DNA from: Gordonia sp. KTR9
GTDB lineage: Bacteria > Actinomycetota > Actinomycetes > Mycobacteriales > Mycobacteriaceae
Assembly: GCF_000143885.2 (NCBI RefSeq)
Contig: NC_018581.1
Location: 3,658,001 to 3,722,000, forward strand
Length of the DNA: 64,000 nt
Direction: 5' to 3'
The position numbers and the translations under genes are program-made. Every line of letters begins with the position of its first letter. The stretch's first letter is position 1. Shown here piece by piece: positions 33,823 through 42,456 of the stretch. The notes under the pieces were generated by a model that saw only the letters and a list, made by a program, of their open reading frames with translations, made no database searches and was not told where the DNA came from.

Positions 33823-35011
33823 CCTGTTCTGGCCGGGTGATCACCGGGCCGGAGACGTGATGAGCGCCGCCGCCTTCCTCGACGCCATGGTGGGCGCCGA
33901 GAATGTCTGGTTGGCAACACTTGTCGACTCCGGCATCGCGCCCGGCACCGCCGCAGCCGATCTGTCCGACCTGATCCGGCCCGATGACCTCGACCCGATC
34001 GCCAGAGCCGCCGAGCGTGACGGCAACCCGGTCACCGGCCTCGTCGCGCTGATGCGGTCCCGCGTCGAAGGCGAACCATCCCGCTGGCTACACCGCGGCC
34101 TGACCAGTCAGGACGTGCTGGACACCGCACTGATGTGGTGCCTGCGTGACGCCCTGGAGACCATCAGCGATGACATCGGTCGGCAGCTCCACGAACTGAT
34201 CGAACTGACCGAGACGAACCGCGGCAGGCCGATGCTGACCCGGACCCTGACCCAAGCCGCTCTGCCCGGCACCGTCGGCCGCAAGTTCGCCGTCTGGCTG
34301 ACCGCGATCCTCGACGCCGCCGACGGTCTGAAAGCGTTGCCCGCCTTGCCCATCGCCGCGGGTGGCGCGGCCGGAACCCTGGCCGCGACCACCGAGCTCG
34401 CCGGATCTCCGGAGGCCGCGGTGTCGTTGACCCGATCGTGGGCGGACGGTCTCGGACTGGCGGCGGGCGATCCCTGGCACACCACCCGTTCGGTCATCAC
34501 CCGAGCCGGCGACGCGTTGGTCGGCTGCTGTGACGCCTGGGGGCATCTCGCCAACGACGTCGCCGCCGCAATCCGGGCCGGTGAACTGTCCGAGGGATCT
34601 GCCGGTGGCTCATCGACCATGCCGCACAAGAACAATCCGGTACTCACCGTGCTACTGCGCCGGGCCGCACTGACCGCTCCCCCACTGGGGGCCACCCTGC
34701 ACGCGGCGTCCGCGGCCAGCGTCGACGAACGCTCCGACGGCGGATGGCACGCCGAATGGGCCACGCTCGCCACTCTGACGCGTCGCACCGTGGTCGCCGC
34801 GGCGGAGGCGGCAGACCTGCTGGCCGGGCTGCAGGTCGACACCGATCGAGCTGCCGAGAACCTCGCCGATGCCCAGGGCATTCGCGCCGAACAGCACAAG
34901 ATGGCCGAATTGACCGGCAGGGAACCCGCACCCGACTACCTGGGCGCCTCCGACATCTTCATCGACAACGCGCTGCAGCGCGCACGCGACTACCTGAAGG
35001 ACACACCATGA
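33815..35011 (+). CDS. pcaB: 3-carboxy-cis,cis-muconate cycloisomerase
   Basis: 398 residues of the fumarase/aspartase superfamily. The signature GSSTMPHKNNPVLTVLLRR is intact, with HRGLTSQDVLDTALMW and LPGTVGRKFAVWL also typical. The N-terminus from the GTG at 33815 (SDLFWPGDHRAGDV) fits PcaB proteins and overlaps the pcaG stop. It cyclises carboxymuconate to gamma-carboxymuconolactone in the beta-ketoadipate pathway. Its own stop overlaps pcaC (ATGA). Confidence 0.94.
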   Translation: MSDLFWPGDHRAGDVMSAAAFLDAMVGAENVWLATLVDSGIAPGTAAADLSDLIRPDDLDPIARAAERDGNPVTGLVALMRSRVEGEPSRWLHRGLTSQDVLDTALMWCLRDALETISDDIGRQLHELIELTETNRGRPMLTRTLTQAALPGTVGRKFAVWLTAILDAADGLKALPALPIAAGGAAGTLAATTELAGSPEAAVSLTRSWADGLGLAAGDPWHTTRSVITRAGDALVGCCDAWGHLANDVAAAIRAGELSEGSAGGSSTMPHKNNPVLTVLLRRAALTAPPLGATLHAASAASVDERSDGGWHAEWATLATLTRRTVVAAAEAADLLAGLQVDTDRAAENLADAQGIRAEQHKMAELTGREPAPDYLGASDIFIDNALQRARDYLKDTP

Positions 35012-35415
35012 CCATCGACGACGACGGCATGATCGTGCGTCGCGAGGTGCTCGGCGACGATCACGTCGACCGCGCACTCGCGGCCACCACGGATTTCACG
35101 GCCGACTTCCAGAACCTCATCACCAGGTACGCATGGGGTGAGATCTGGACACGGCCCGGACTGGACCGGCGATCACGGTCGATGATCACCCTGACCGCGT
35201 TGATCGCCCGGGGCCACCACGAGGAGTTGGCGATGCATGTGCGCGCCGCTCGACGCAACGGGCTCACCGACGACGAGATCAAGGAAGTGCTGTTGCAGAG
35301 CGCCATCTACTGCGGTGTGCCCGATGCCAACACGGCGTTTCGGATCGCGTCCCGGGTGCTCGCCGAGGACGGCGAAGAGCACGGGAACCAGGGCGACGGC
35401 ACCTCCGCCGGCTGA
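35008..35415 (+). CDS. pcaC: 4-carboxymuconolactone decarboxylase
   Basis: 135 residues with the carboxymuconolactone decarboxylase signature ALIARGHHEELAMHVRAARRNGLTDDEIKEVLLQ and GVPDANTAFRIA. It turns gamma-carboxymuconolactone into beta-ketoadipate enol-lactone. In many actinobacteria this activity is fused to the enol-lactone hydrolase (PcaL); here the protein stands alone at the usual PcaC length and no pcaD follows. The next gene is convergent and unrelated. The ATG at 35008 overlaps the pcaB stop. Confidence 0.92.
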   Translation: MTIDDDGMIVRREVLGDDHVDRALAATTDFTADFQNLITRYAWGEIWTRPGLDRRSRSMITLTALIARGHHEELAMHVRAARRNGLTDDEIKEVLLQSAIYCGVPDANTAFRIASRVLAEDGEEHGNQGDGTSAG

Positions 35416-35428
35416 GAGCGTCGTCCGC

Positions 35429-36346
35429 TCAGTCCAGCCGCCAGTCCTCGTACGCGCGCGGGTCGTTGATCGGTTCGACGTGCACCGTCACGTTGAGATC
35501 CTCGACCGCGGCACGGAGTTCGTTCTCGATCTGCTCGGCGAGGTCGTGCGCGCGCTGCACCGACCAGTCACCGGGCACGAGCATGTGCAACTGCACGAAA
35601 CGTTCATGACCCGCCTCGCGGGTGCGGATGTCGTGGAAGTCGATCCGGTCGGCGCGGTGCGCCGCGAGGACCCCGTCGATGGTGGCGCGCTCGTCGTCGG
35701 GCAGTGCGGAATCCATCAGTCCCGCACCGGATCGCCACACCAGCTGCCCGCCCACGACGAGGATGTTGACGGCCACCGCGATGGCGATCAGCGGGTCGAG
35801 CGGTAGCCAGCCCGTGGCGGCCACCAGGAAGACGCCGACGACCACCCCGGCCGTCGTCCACACGTCGGTCATGAGGTGCTTGCCGTCGGCTTCGAGGGTC
35901 ATGGAGCGATGACGGCGTCCGGCACGGATGAGCACCCACCCGACGACCGCATTGACCGCGGTCGCCGCGACCGAGATCGCCAGTCCGACGCCGACCTCCT
36001 CGAGCTCCCGAGGATCGAGCAGGCGGTCGACGGCCGTCGCGATGATGACGACCGCCGCGACGACGATCATCACCCCCTCGAACACCGCCGAGAAGTACTC
36101 GGCCTTGGTGTGCCCGAAGTTGTGGCTCCGGTCCGGTGGCTTCGCCGCCACGCGCAGCGCCACGAAGGCGCCCACCGCCGCGACGAGATTGACAACGGAC
36201 TCCAGTGCATCGGAAAGCAAACCGACCGAGCCGGTGACCCGCCACGCGATCAGCTTGAGACCGATCACGACGATCGCGGTCACGATGCTCAGGACCGCGA
36301 ACGCCGACAGGTCGCGGCGAGGGCTGCGCGTCGTCGTCACGGCCAC
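35429..36346 (-). CDS. Cation diffusion facilitator family transporter
   Basis: 305 residues with about six membrane spans. Metal-site motifs are LLSDALESVVNLVAA (DxxxD-type, TM2) and HLMTDVWTTAGVV (HxxxD, TM5). HNFGHTKAEYFSAVFEG is the conserved cytosolic loop after TM2, closest to Fe/Zn-type members. The C-terminal cytosolic domain (residues about 215-300, REAGHERFVQLHMLVPG) is the ZT dimer. It exports divalent metals in exchange for protons. It lies eight bases downstream of the M3 peptidase gene on the same strand, so the two may be co-transcribed. Confidence 0.9.
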   Translation of the reverse strand: MAVTTTRSPRRDLSAFAVLSIVTAIVVIGLKLIAWRVTGSVGLLSDALESVVNLVAAVGAFVALRVAAKPPDRSHNFGHTKAEYFSAVFEGVMIVVAAVVIIATAVDRLLDPRELEEVGVGLAISVAATAVNAVVGWVLIRAGRRHRSMTLEADGKHLMTDVWTTAGVVVGVFLVAATGWLPLDPLIAIAVAVNILVVGGQLVWRSGAGLMDSALPDDERATIDGVLAAHRADRIDFHDIRTREAGHERFVQLHMLVPGDWSVQRAHDLAEQIENELRAAVEDLNVTVHVEPINDPRAYEDWRLD

Positions 36347-36353
36347 ACCCCGG

Positions 36354-38411
36354 TCAGGCCGCGAGTCCCCGGCGCCGCAGCAACGGGTCGATCCGCGGTC
36401 GACGGCCGATCAGACCCTCGTGCGCGACAAGCGGATCCACGCTGTCGCCGCGGGAGAGGGTGGCCTCGGCGAACCGCCGGCCGTTCTCGCGCTGCAACCC
36501 GCCTTCGGCGAGGAACCACTGTTCGGTCTCGGCGTCGAGCACCTCTGACCAGATGTAGCTGTAGTACCCGGCGGAGTAGCCGCCGCCGAAGATGTGGTTG
36601 AAGTACGAACTCCGGTAGCGCGGCGGGATCAGGTCGGTGTGGAGTCCCGCGGCGGTGAGCGCCTGCGACTCGAAGGCCTCGACATCGGAGACCGCCTCGG
36701 CCTCCGACACCGACAACCGATGCCAGGCCAGGTCCAGCGACGACGCGGCGAGGTATTCGATGGTGCCGTGCGCCGACTCGGTTCCCGCAGATTCCCTTGC
36801 CGCCTCGGCCAGTTCGGCCGGAATCGGCTCACCTGTCTCGTGATGGCGGGCATAGTTGCCCAGTACCTCGGGGTGCAGTGCCCACATCTCGTTCACCTGC
36901 GACGGGAACTCCACGAAGTCCCGCGGCACCGACGTCCCGGACTGCGACGGGTACTCGACCGACGACAGCAGTCCGTGCAGTGCATGCCCGAACTCGTGGA
37001 ACAGGGTGGTGAGCTGATCCATCGTGAGCAGACACGGTTGCCCGGCGTCGGGTTTCGTCAGGTTCAGCACGTTCACGATGATCGGCTGGGTGTGCAGGAC
37101 CGACGACTGATCGACGATGTTGTTCATCCATGCCCCGCCGCGTTTCGACGGACGGGCGTAGAAGTCGCCGAGGAACAGGCCGATGCCCACGCCGGCGTCG
37201 TCGCGCACCTCCCACGCGCGGACGTCGGGGTGATAGAGCGGCAGATCGGTGAGCTCGACGAAGCGCAGCCCGTACAGCTTGTTCGCGGCGTGGAACACGC
37301 CGCGGGTCAGCACCGTGTCGAGTTCGCAGTAGTCGGCGAACCCGTCGAGCGGCACCGCTGCGTGCGTCCGCTTCTCACGGTCGAGCCAGTACGTGAGATC
37401 GGCGGGACCGATGGTCGCGTCGCCCGCGAATTCGGTGAGGCGGGTGAGTTCGCGGCCGCCGGCGCGCATGGCCGACGCGTTGAGTTCCCGGAGCATGTCG
37501 TCGACGGCTCCCGGGTCGGGCGCGGTCTGTTCGGCGATCACGAACTCGGCGTGGTCGCGGTATCCGAGCAACTCGGCGCGACGCGCCCGCAGGCGGACGA
37601 TCTCGAGGACCAGTTCACGGGTGTCGTGCTCGTTGCCCCGAGCACACCGGTTCACCGAGGCGTCGAAAACCCGTTGTCGCACATCGGCGTTCGTCAGCTC
37701 GATCAGCACCGACTGGCTCGTCGGCAACTCGAGCGTGATGAGGTGTCCGTTCTCGTGTCCCGCCTCGACCGCCGCGCGGCGGGCGGCCGCGATCTGTCCG
37801 GCCGACAGGCCGTCGAGTTCGGATTCATCGGCCACGAGAACCGCCGAGTCGTTGGTGTCGTCGAGGATCTTCTGGGAGAACGTGGTGGTCAGATAGGCCA
37901 GCCGAGAGGCGATCTCGCGCATCTCCTGCTGCTCGCCGGCGGCGAGTCCGGCACCGGCGCGGACCGATTCCCGGTACCTCTTGTCGAGGAGGCGACGCTG
38001 CGGCTCGGTGAGTCCGAGCTCGTCGGCGCGGGTGTGGAGATCGGAGATGCGCTCGAAGAGAACCGGATTCATCGCGATCGTGTTCGCGTGATCGGTGAGG
38101 AGCGTCGAGAGCTCCTGGGAGATCTCGTTGCGCTTCGGGTTCGTGTCGGGTCCCACCAGATTGAAGAAGATCCCCGATGCGCGGGCCAGATCGCGACCGG
38201 ACAGCTCCAGCGCCTCGATCGTGTTGACGAAGGTGGGCGCCGCGGGGTCGGCCGCGATCGCGTCGACCTCGGCCACGTGCGAGGCCATGGCGGCGGTGAA
38301 CGCGGGAAGGAAGTCGTCGTCGGAGATCGACGCGAAATCGGGGAGATCGTAGGGCAGACCGCTCTGTGCCAGTACCGGATTCACGTTCGCCGCGTCGTGC
38401 GCTGCGGTCAT
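36354..38411 (-). CDS. M3 family zinc oligopeptidase (peptidyl-dipeptidase Dcp / oligopeptidase A type)
   Basis: 685 residues. The zinc site HEFGHALHGLLSSVEY is intact with its downstream Glu region (FVEFPSQVNEMWALHPEVL), and the N-terminal helical part (NPVLAQSGLPYDLPDFASI) matches Dcp-type enzymes. Without a signal peptide it should act in the cytoplasm on short peptides. I chose the ATG at 38411 because the longer frame from 38465 adds 18 residues of no family likeness. It follows lepA by 31 bases. Confidence 0.92.
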   Translation of the reverse strand: MTAAHDAANVNPVLAQSGLPYDLPDFASISDDDFLPAFTAAMASHVAEVDAIAADPAAPTFVNTIEALELSGRDLARASGIFFNLVGPDTNPKRNEISQELSTLLTDHANTIAMNPVLFERISDLHTRADELGLTEPQRRLLDKRYRESVRAGAGLAAGEQQEMREIASRLAYLTTTFSQKILDDTNDSAVLVADESELDGLSAGQIAAARRAAVEAGHENGHLITLELPTSQSVLIELTNADVRQRVFDASVNRCARGNEHDTRELVLEIVRLRARRAELLGYRDHAEFVIAEQTAPDPGAVDDMLRELNASAMRAGGRELTRLTEFAGDATIGPADLTYWLDREKRTHAAVPLDGFADYCELDTVLTRGVFHAANKLYGLRFVELTDLPLYHPDVRAWEVRDDAGVGIGLFLGDFYARPSKRGGAWMNNIVDQSSVLHTQPIIVNVLNLTKPDAGQPCLLTMDQLTTLFHEFGHALHGLLSSVEYPSQSGTSVPRDFVEFPSQVNEMWALHPEVLGNYARHHETGEPIPAELAEAARESAGTESAHGTIEYLAASSLDLAWHRLSVSEAEAVSDVEAFESQALTAAGLHTDLIPPRYRSSYFNHIFGGGYSAGYYSYIWSEVLDAETEQWFLAEGGLQRENGRRFAEATLSRGDSVDPLVAHEGLIGRRPRIDPLLRRRGLAA

Positions 38412-38442
38412 CGTCTCGCCCCACTCATGGTCTGCCCGCCCA

Positions 38443-40398
38443 TCACTTCCCCTTCGGCTTGTCACCCACCGCGTCGGTGGAGAGCGCGGCCACGAACGCC
38501 TCCTGCGGGACGTCGACGCGACCGATGGTCTTCATCCGCTTCTTGCCCTCCTTCTGCTTCTCGAGCAGCTTGCGCTTACGGCTGATGTCACCGCCGTAAC
38601 ACTTCGCGAGCACGTCCTTGCGGATGGCGCGGATGTTCTCGCGCGCGATGATCTTCGAGCCGACGGCGGCCTGCACCGGGACCTCGAACTGCTGGCGCGG
38701 GATGAGCTCCTTGAGTTTGATCGCCATCCGGTTGCCGTAGGCGTAGGCGGCGTCTTTGTGGACGATCGCACTGAAGGCGTCGACCGCCTCGCCCTGCAGC
38801 AGGATGTCGACCTTGACCAGGTCGGCTTCCTGCTCGCCCGCCTCCTCGTAGTCGAGGCTGGCGTAGCCACGGGTGCGGGACTTCAGGGCGTCGAAGAAGT
38901 CGAAGATGATCTCGGCCATCGGCAACGTGTACCGCAGCTCCACACGCGTCTCCGACAGGTAGTCCATGCCGCCGAGTTCGCCGCGGCGCGACTGACACAG
39001 TTCCATGATCGCGCCGATGAACTCGCTCGGCGCGATGACGGTCGTCTTGACGATGGGTTCGTAGATGTGCCGGGTCTTGCCCTCCGGCCAGTCCGACGGA
39101 TTGGTCACCACGTGCTCGGAACCGTCTTCCATCACGACGCGGTAGACCACGTTGGGGGCGGTCGAGATCAGATCGAGGTTGAACTCGCGCTCGAGTCGCT
39201 CGCGGGTGATCTCCATGTGCAGCAGGCCGAGGAATCCGCAGCGGAAACCGAACCCGAGTGCGACCGAGGTCTCCGGCTCGAAGGTGAGGGCGGCGTCGTT
39301 GAGCTGTAGCTTCTCGAGCGCCTCGCGCAACACCGGATAGTCGGAGCCGTCGAGCGGGTACAGACCCGAGTAGACCATCGGCCGCGGCTCCCGGTACCCC
39401 GTGAGCGCCTGCTCGGCACCGTGCCGGGCGGTGGTGACGGTGTCACCGACCTTCGACTGCCGCACGTCCTTCACACCCGTGATCAGGTAACCGACCTCGC
39501 CGACACCGAGACCCTTGGTCGGTTTCGGTTCCGGGGACACGATCCCCACCTCGAGAAGCTCGTGCGTGGTGCCGGTCGACATCATCAGGATCTTCTCCCG
39601 CGGCACGACCTTCCCGTCGACGACCCGGACGTAGGTGACCACGCCGCGGTAGGTGTCGTAGACCGAGTCGAAGATCATCGCGCGCGCCGGAGCGTCGGGG
39701 TCGCCCACGGGGGCGGGCACCGTCCGGATGACCTCGTCGAGCAATTCGGTCACGCCGACACCGGTTTTGCCCGACACGCGCAGCACGTCCTCCGGCTCGC
39801 ACCCCACGATGTGCGCGAGCTCGGCGGCGTAGCGCTCGGGGTCGGCCGCGGGCAGGTCGATCTTGTTGAGCACCGGGATGATGGTGAGGTCGTTCTCCAT
39901 CGCCAGATACAGGTTGGCGAGCGTCTGCGCCTCGATGCCCTGCGCGGCGTCGACGAGGAGCACAGCCCCCTCACACGCCTCGAGCGCGCGGGAGACCTCG
40001 TAGGTGAAGTCGACGTGCCCGGGGGTGTCGATGAGGTGCAAGACGTAGTCCTCGTCTCCGGCCGGGGACTTCACCGTCCAGGGCAGACGCACGTTCTGCG
40101 CCTTGATGGTGATGCCGCGCTCGCGCTCGATGTCCATCCGGTCGAGATACTGCGCCCGCATCTGCCGTTCTTCGACGACGCCGGTGAGCTGCAGCATCCG
40201 GTCCGCCAGCGTCGACTTGCCGTGGTCGATGTGGGCGATGATGCAGAAGTTCCGGATACGTGCCGGATCGGTGAAGGTGGTGTCGGCGAAGTTGGGAATG
40301 GGAACTACTCCTCGAACGAGAACTGCGGTAGAGAACGGGCGCGGATACAGGTTGTGGTCCAGTTTCTCATGACCCGCCGACGCACCGCGCCCGGCCAC
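38443..40398 (-). CDS. lepA: Elongation factor 4 (LepA), ribosomal back-translocase GTPase
   Basis: All five G motifs are present: AHIDHGKST (P-loop), RGITIKAQ (switch I), [14 protein letters not shown] and the later SGK. The C-terminal EF4-specific domain ends [22 protein letters not shown]4 binds stalled ribosomes and assists biogenesis and translocation. The start is uncertain: homology begins near [20 protein letters not shown] residues (here [16 protein letters not shown]), but no ATG, GTG or TTG is nearby. The closest in-frame ones are GTG 40398 (used here, with AAGGG upstream) and TTG 40425. A strong GAGGAG (40313-40308) stands eight bases before an ATT at 40299, which would give 618 residues. 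Confidence 0.95.
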   Translation of the reverse strand: MAGRGASAGHEKLDHNLYPRPFSTAVLVRGVVPIPNFADTTFTDPARIRNFCIIAHIDHGKSTLADRMLQLTGVVEERQMRAQYLDRMDIERERGITIKAQNVRLPWTVKSPAGDEDYVLHLIDTPGHVDFTYEVSRALEACEGAVLLVDAAQGIEAQTLANLYLAMENDLTIIPVLNKIDLPAADPERYAAELAHIVGCEPEDVLRVSGKTGVGVTELLDEVIRTVPAPVGDPDAPARAMIFDSVYDTYRGVVTYVRVVDGKVVPREKILMMSTGTTHELLEVGIVSPEPKPTKGLGVGEVGYLITGVKDVRQSKVGDTVTTARHGAEQALTGYREPRPMVYSGLYPLDGSDYPVLREALEKLQLNDAALTFEPETSVALGFGFRCGFLGLLHMEITRERLEREFNLDLISTAPNVVYRVVMEDGSEHVVTNPSDWPEGKTRHIYEPIVKTTVIAPSEFIGAIMELCQSRRGELGGMDYLSETRVELRYTLPMAEIIFDFFDALKSRTRGYASLDYEEAGEQEADLVKVDILLQGEAVDAFSAIVHKDAAYAYGNRMAIKLKELIPRQQFEVPVQAAVGSKIIARENIRAIRKDVLAKCYGGDISRKRKLLEKQKEGKKRMKTIGRVDVPQEAFVAALSTDAVGDKPKGK

Positions 40399-40481
40399 GT
40401 TTCCCTTCGAGACGGCCCTCCGCAAGCTCCGGGCCTCCTCAGGGATCGGGGAAGTCCGCGAACACGCGGTGAGGCGCTACG

Positions 40482-41168
40482 GTGGCAGCCGTGTCCGCGT
40501 CCACCGTCACCACCATCGAGACCGACGACGTCGCCGCCGAGGTTCACCGTCCGGGCAGCCCGGCCCGGGCCACGCTCGTCCTCGCGCACGGCGCGGGGGG
40601 CAACCGTGACGCCGTGATCCTCCGCGCGCTGGCCGAGGAGCTGTGCGACCGCGGATACGTCGTGGCCCGCATCGACCTGCCGTACCGGCGGCGCCGGCCG
40701 AAGGGGCCGCCCAGCCCGTCCACCTCACCGGCCGACCGCGACGGCATTCGCGCCGCGTGCGCGATGTTCCGCGGTGAGTCCGACGGGCCGCTGATCGTCG
40801 GCGGGCATTCCTACGGCGGCCGGCAGGCCTCGATGGCCGTGGCCGAGGACGGGGCCGACCTGGCCGACGGCCTGTTGCTGACGTCGTATCCGCTGCATCC
40901 GCCGGGAAAACCCGACCGGCTGCGCACCGAGCACCTGCCGTCGATCACGGTCCCCACGCTCGTGGTCCACGGCAGTACCGACCCGTTCGGCACCACCGAC
41001 GAGATGAGCCGCGCGGTCGGCCTCATCGGTGCGCCGACGCACGTCGTCGAACTGGAGAAGGTCGGGCACGACCTCAATCCGAAGAAGAAGCCGACCGCCT
41101 CCCTCACCGCCGACGCGGTCCGGGATTTCCTGATGCCCCTGTTCCCGTCAGACCGAGGAGATGCGTAA
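40482..41168 (+). CDS. Alpha/beta hydrolase (dienelactone hydrolase-like, KANL3/Tex30 family)
   Basis: 228 residues. The nucleophile elbow GGHSYGGRQAS (Ser), an acid in VVHGSTDPFGTTDEM and a His in EKVGHDLNP form a complete catalytic triad; VLAHGAGGNRDAVI is the oxyanion strand. It starts at GTG, with a second GTG three codons later. It is divergent from lepA. The stop touches the start of the MazF-like gene, so the two form a short operon. The substrate is unknown. Confidence 0.87.
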   Translation: MAAVSASTVTTIETDDVAAEVHRPGSPARATLVLAHGAGGNRDAVILRALAEELCDRGYVVARIDLPYRRRRPKGPPSPSTSPADRDGIRAACAMFRGESDGPLIVGGHSYGGRQASMAVAEDGADLADGLLLTSYPLHPPGKPDRLRTEHLPSITVPTLVVHGSTDPFGTTDEMSRAVGLIGAPTHVVELEKVGHDLNPKKKPTASLTADAVRDFLMPLFPSDRGDA

Positions 41169-41594
41169 GTGACGATCCGCGACGCCCGGCCCGACCTCCG
41201 GCCGACCACCGATCTCGCCCGCACCATCAGCTACTCCCCCGACCTCGACGGGGACGCCGATCCCGGCGAGATCGTGTGGACCTGGGTCGCCTACGAAGAC
41301 GACCCGAGCCAGGGGAAGGACCGGCCGGTGCTGGTCGTCGGCCGCGACGCCCGCGCCGGACGACCCGACTCCGTGCTCGGTCTCATGCTGTCGAGCAAGG
41401 ACCACCGATCCGGCGGCAACTGGCTTCCCGTCGGATCGGGAGCGTGGGATCCTCAGGGCCGGCCGAGCTTCGTGCGACTCGACCGGGTACTCGTCGTCGA
41501 CGACGACGGAATCCGCCGGGAGGGCGCGATCCTCGGTCGTCCGATGTTCGACGCCGTCGCGAACGAACTGCGCGAACACCACGGCTGGCGCTGA
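41169..41594 (+). CDS. PemK/MazF-superfamily protein, no antitoxin partner seen
   Basis: 141 residues. PGEIVWTWVAYEDDPSQGKDRPVLVVGRD is the SH3-like barrel entrance of PemK/MazF proteins, and PSFVRLDRVLVVDDDGI is the following strand pair. The Pro-Gly-Glu-Ile with KDRP match the conserved loop of that family. It starts with GTG right after the hydrolase stop. MazF toxins cut RNA, but the lack of a neighbouring antitoxin and the chromosomal core position suggest this one may not be a toxin. Long N-terminus relative to MazF (about 30 extra residues). Confidence 0.75.
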   Translation: MTIRDARPDLRPTTDLARTISYSPDLDGDADPGEIVWTWVAYEDDPSQGKDRPVLVVGRDARAGRPDSVLGLMLSSKDHRSGGNWLPVGSGAWDPQGRPSFVRLDRVLVVDDDGIRREGAILGRPMFDAVANELREHHGWR

Positions 41595-41607
41595 CCGGCG
41601 TGAATCC

Positions 41608-42456
41608 TCAGGCGAGCCTGGTGATCTCGACGATGACGTCGAGGTCGGTGGCACCCCCGCCGGTGTAGATCCCTTTCAGCGGCGACACGTCGGCGTAGTC
41701 ACGGCCCACCCCGACCGACACATGCTGTTCGGTGATCGGCGTGTCATTGGTGGGGTCGTAACCCCACCAGCCACCCGTCCACGCCTCGATCCAGGCGTGG
41801 CTCTGCCCCTGCACCGTCTTGTCGATCTCGGCGTCGGGTTCGGGATGGAGATAACCGGATACGTACCGAGCAGGGATGCCGAGACCACGGAGCATCAGCA
41901 GGGTCAGGTGCGCATAGTCCTGACACACGCCCTTACGATCGGTCCACGCATCGACGGCCGTGGTGTGCACCCCGGTGGTCCCCGGCACGTACTCCATCTC
42001 GGTGTGGACGAACCGGCTCACCTCTTCGACCGCCTCCTGCGGCGTCAGGCCCTTGGTCACTCTCTTGGCTGTCGACAACAGCTGCCTGTTTCTCGCCACG
42101 AATTCTGTGTACGAGAGCATTTCGTCGTACCGGTCTTTCACGGCGTCGCCGTTGATGTCATCCCACGACGCCTCGTCGTCCTCGGACGGACGATGTCCGC
42201 GCTCGGTCTCGACGACCGACAGACCCGACACCTCGAGCTCGTCATGCGGCGCATGCAGATCGAATGCGGTGACCGCCGTGCCCCAGTAATCGGTGTAGCG
42301 GTACGACCTCGTCGCCGGGACCGTCTCGACCCGGTTCACGATGACGTTCTGCCGGGTGTCGCTGCGCGGGGTGAGCCGGGCTTCGTTGTACGACGAGGTG
42401 ACAGGACTGTGGTAGGCGAAACCGGTGGAATGGACAACACGCAGACGCCAGCTCAC
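41608..42456 (-). CDS. Transglutaminase-like cysteine protease-fold protein
   Basis: 282 residues: an N-terminal bacterial transglutaminase domain (VVHSTGFAYHSPVTSSYNEARLTPR) and a transglutaminase core with the triad Cys (RKGVCQDYAHLTLLMLRGLG), His (GQSHAWIEAW) and Asp (YDPTNDTPI). The GTG start overlaps the alpha-E gene stop (GTGA). It is the last gene of a three-gene operon with the alpha-E and ATP-grasp proteins (the Rv2409c-2411c arrangement in M. tuberculosis), which is widely conserved. A peptide- or amide-bond role is suspected for the set but not proven. Confidence 0.9.
   Translation of the reverse strand: MSWRLRVVHSTGFAYHSPVTSSYNEARLTPRSDTRQNVIVNRVETVPATRSYRYTDYWGTAVTAFDLHAPHDELEVSGLSVVETERGHRPSEDDEASWDDINGDAVKDRYDEMLSYTEFVARNRQLLSTAKRVTKGLTPQEAVEEVSRFVHTEMEYVPGTTGVHTTAVDAWTDRKGVCQDYAHLTLLMLRGLGIPARYVSGYLHPEPDAEIDKTVQGQSHAWIEAWTGGWWGYDPTNDTPITEQHVSVGVGRDYADVSPLKGIYTGGGATDLDVIVEITRLA

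Noticed and set aside
38443..40617. Long opposite-strand frames over lepA, the ATP-grasp and the M3 peptidase genes
   Set aside because: High GC leaves antisense frames open; these sequences are Arg/Val/His-rich with no motif.
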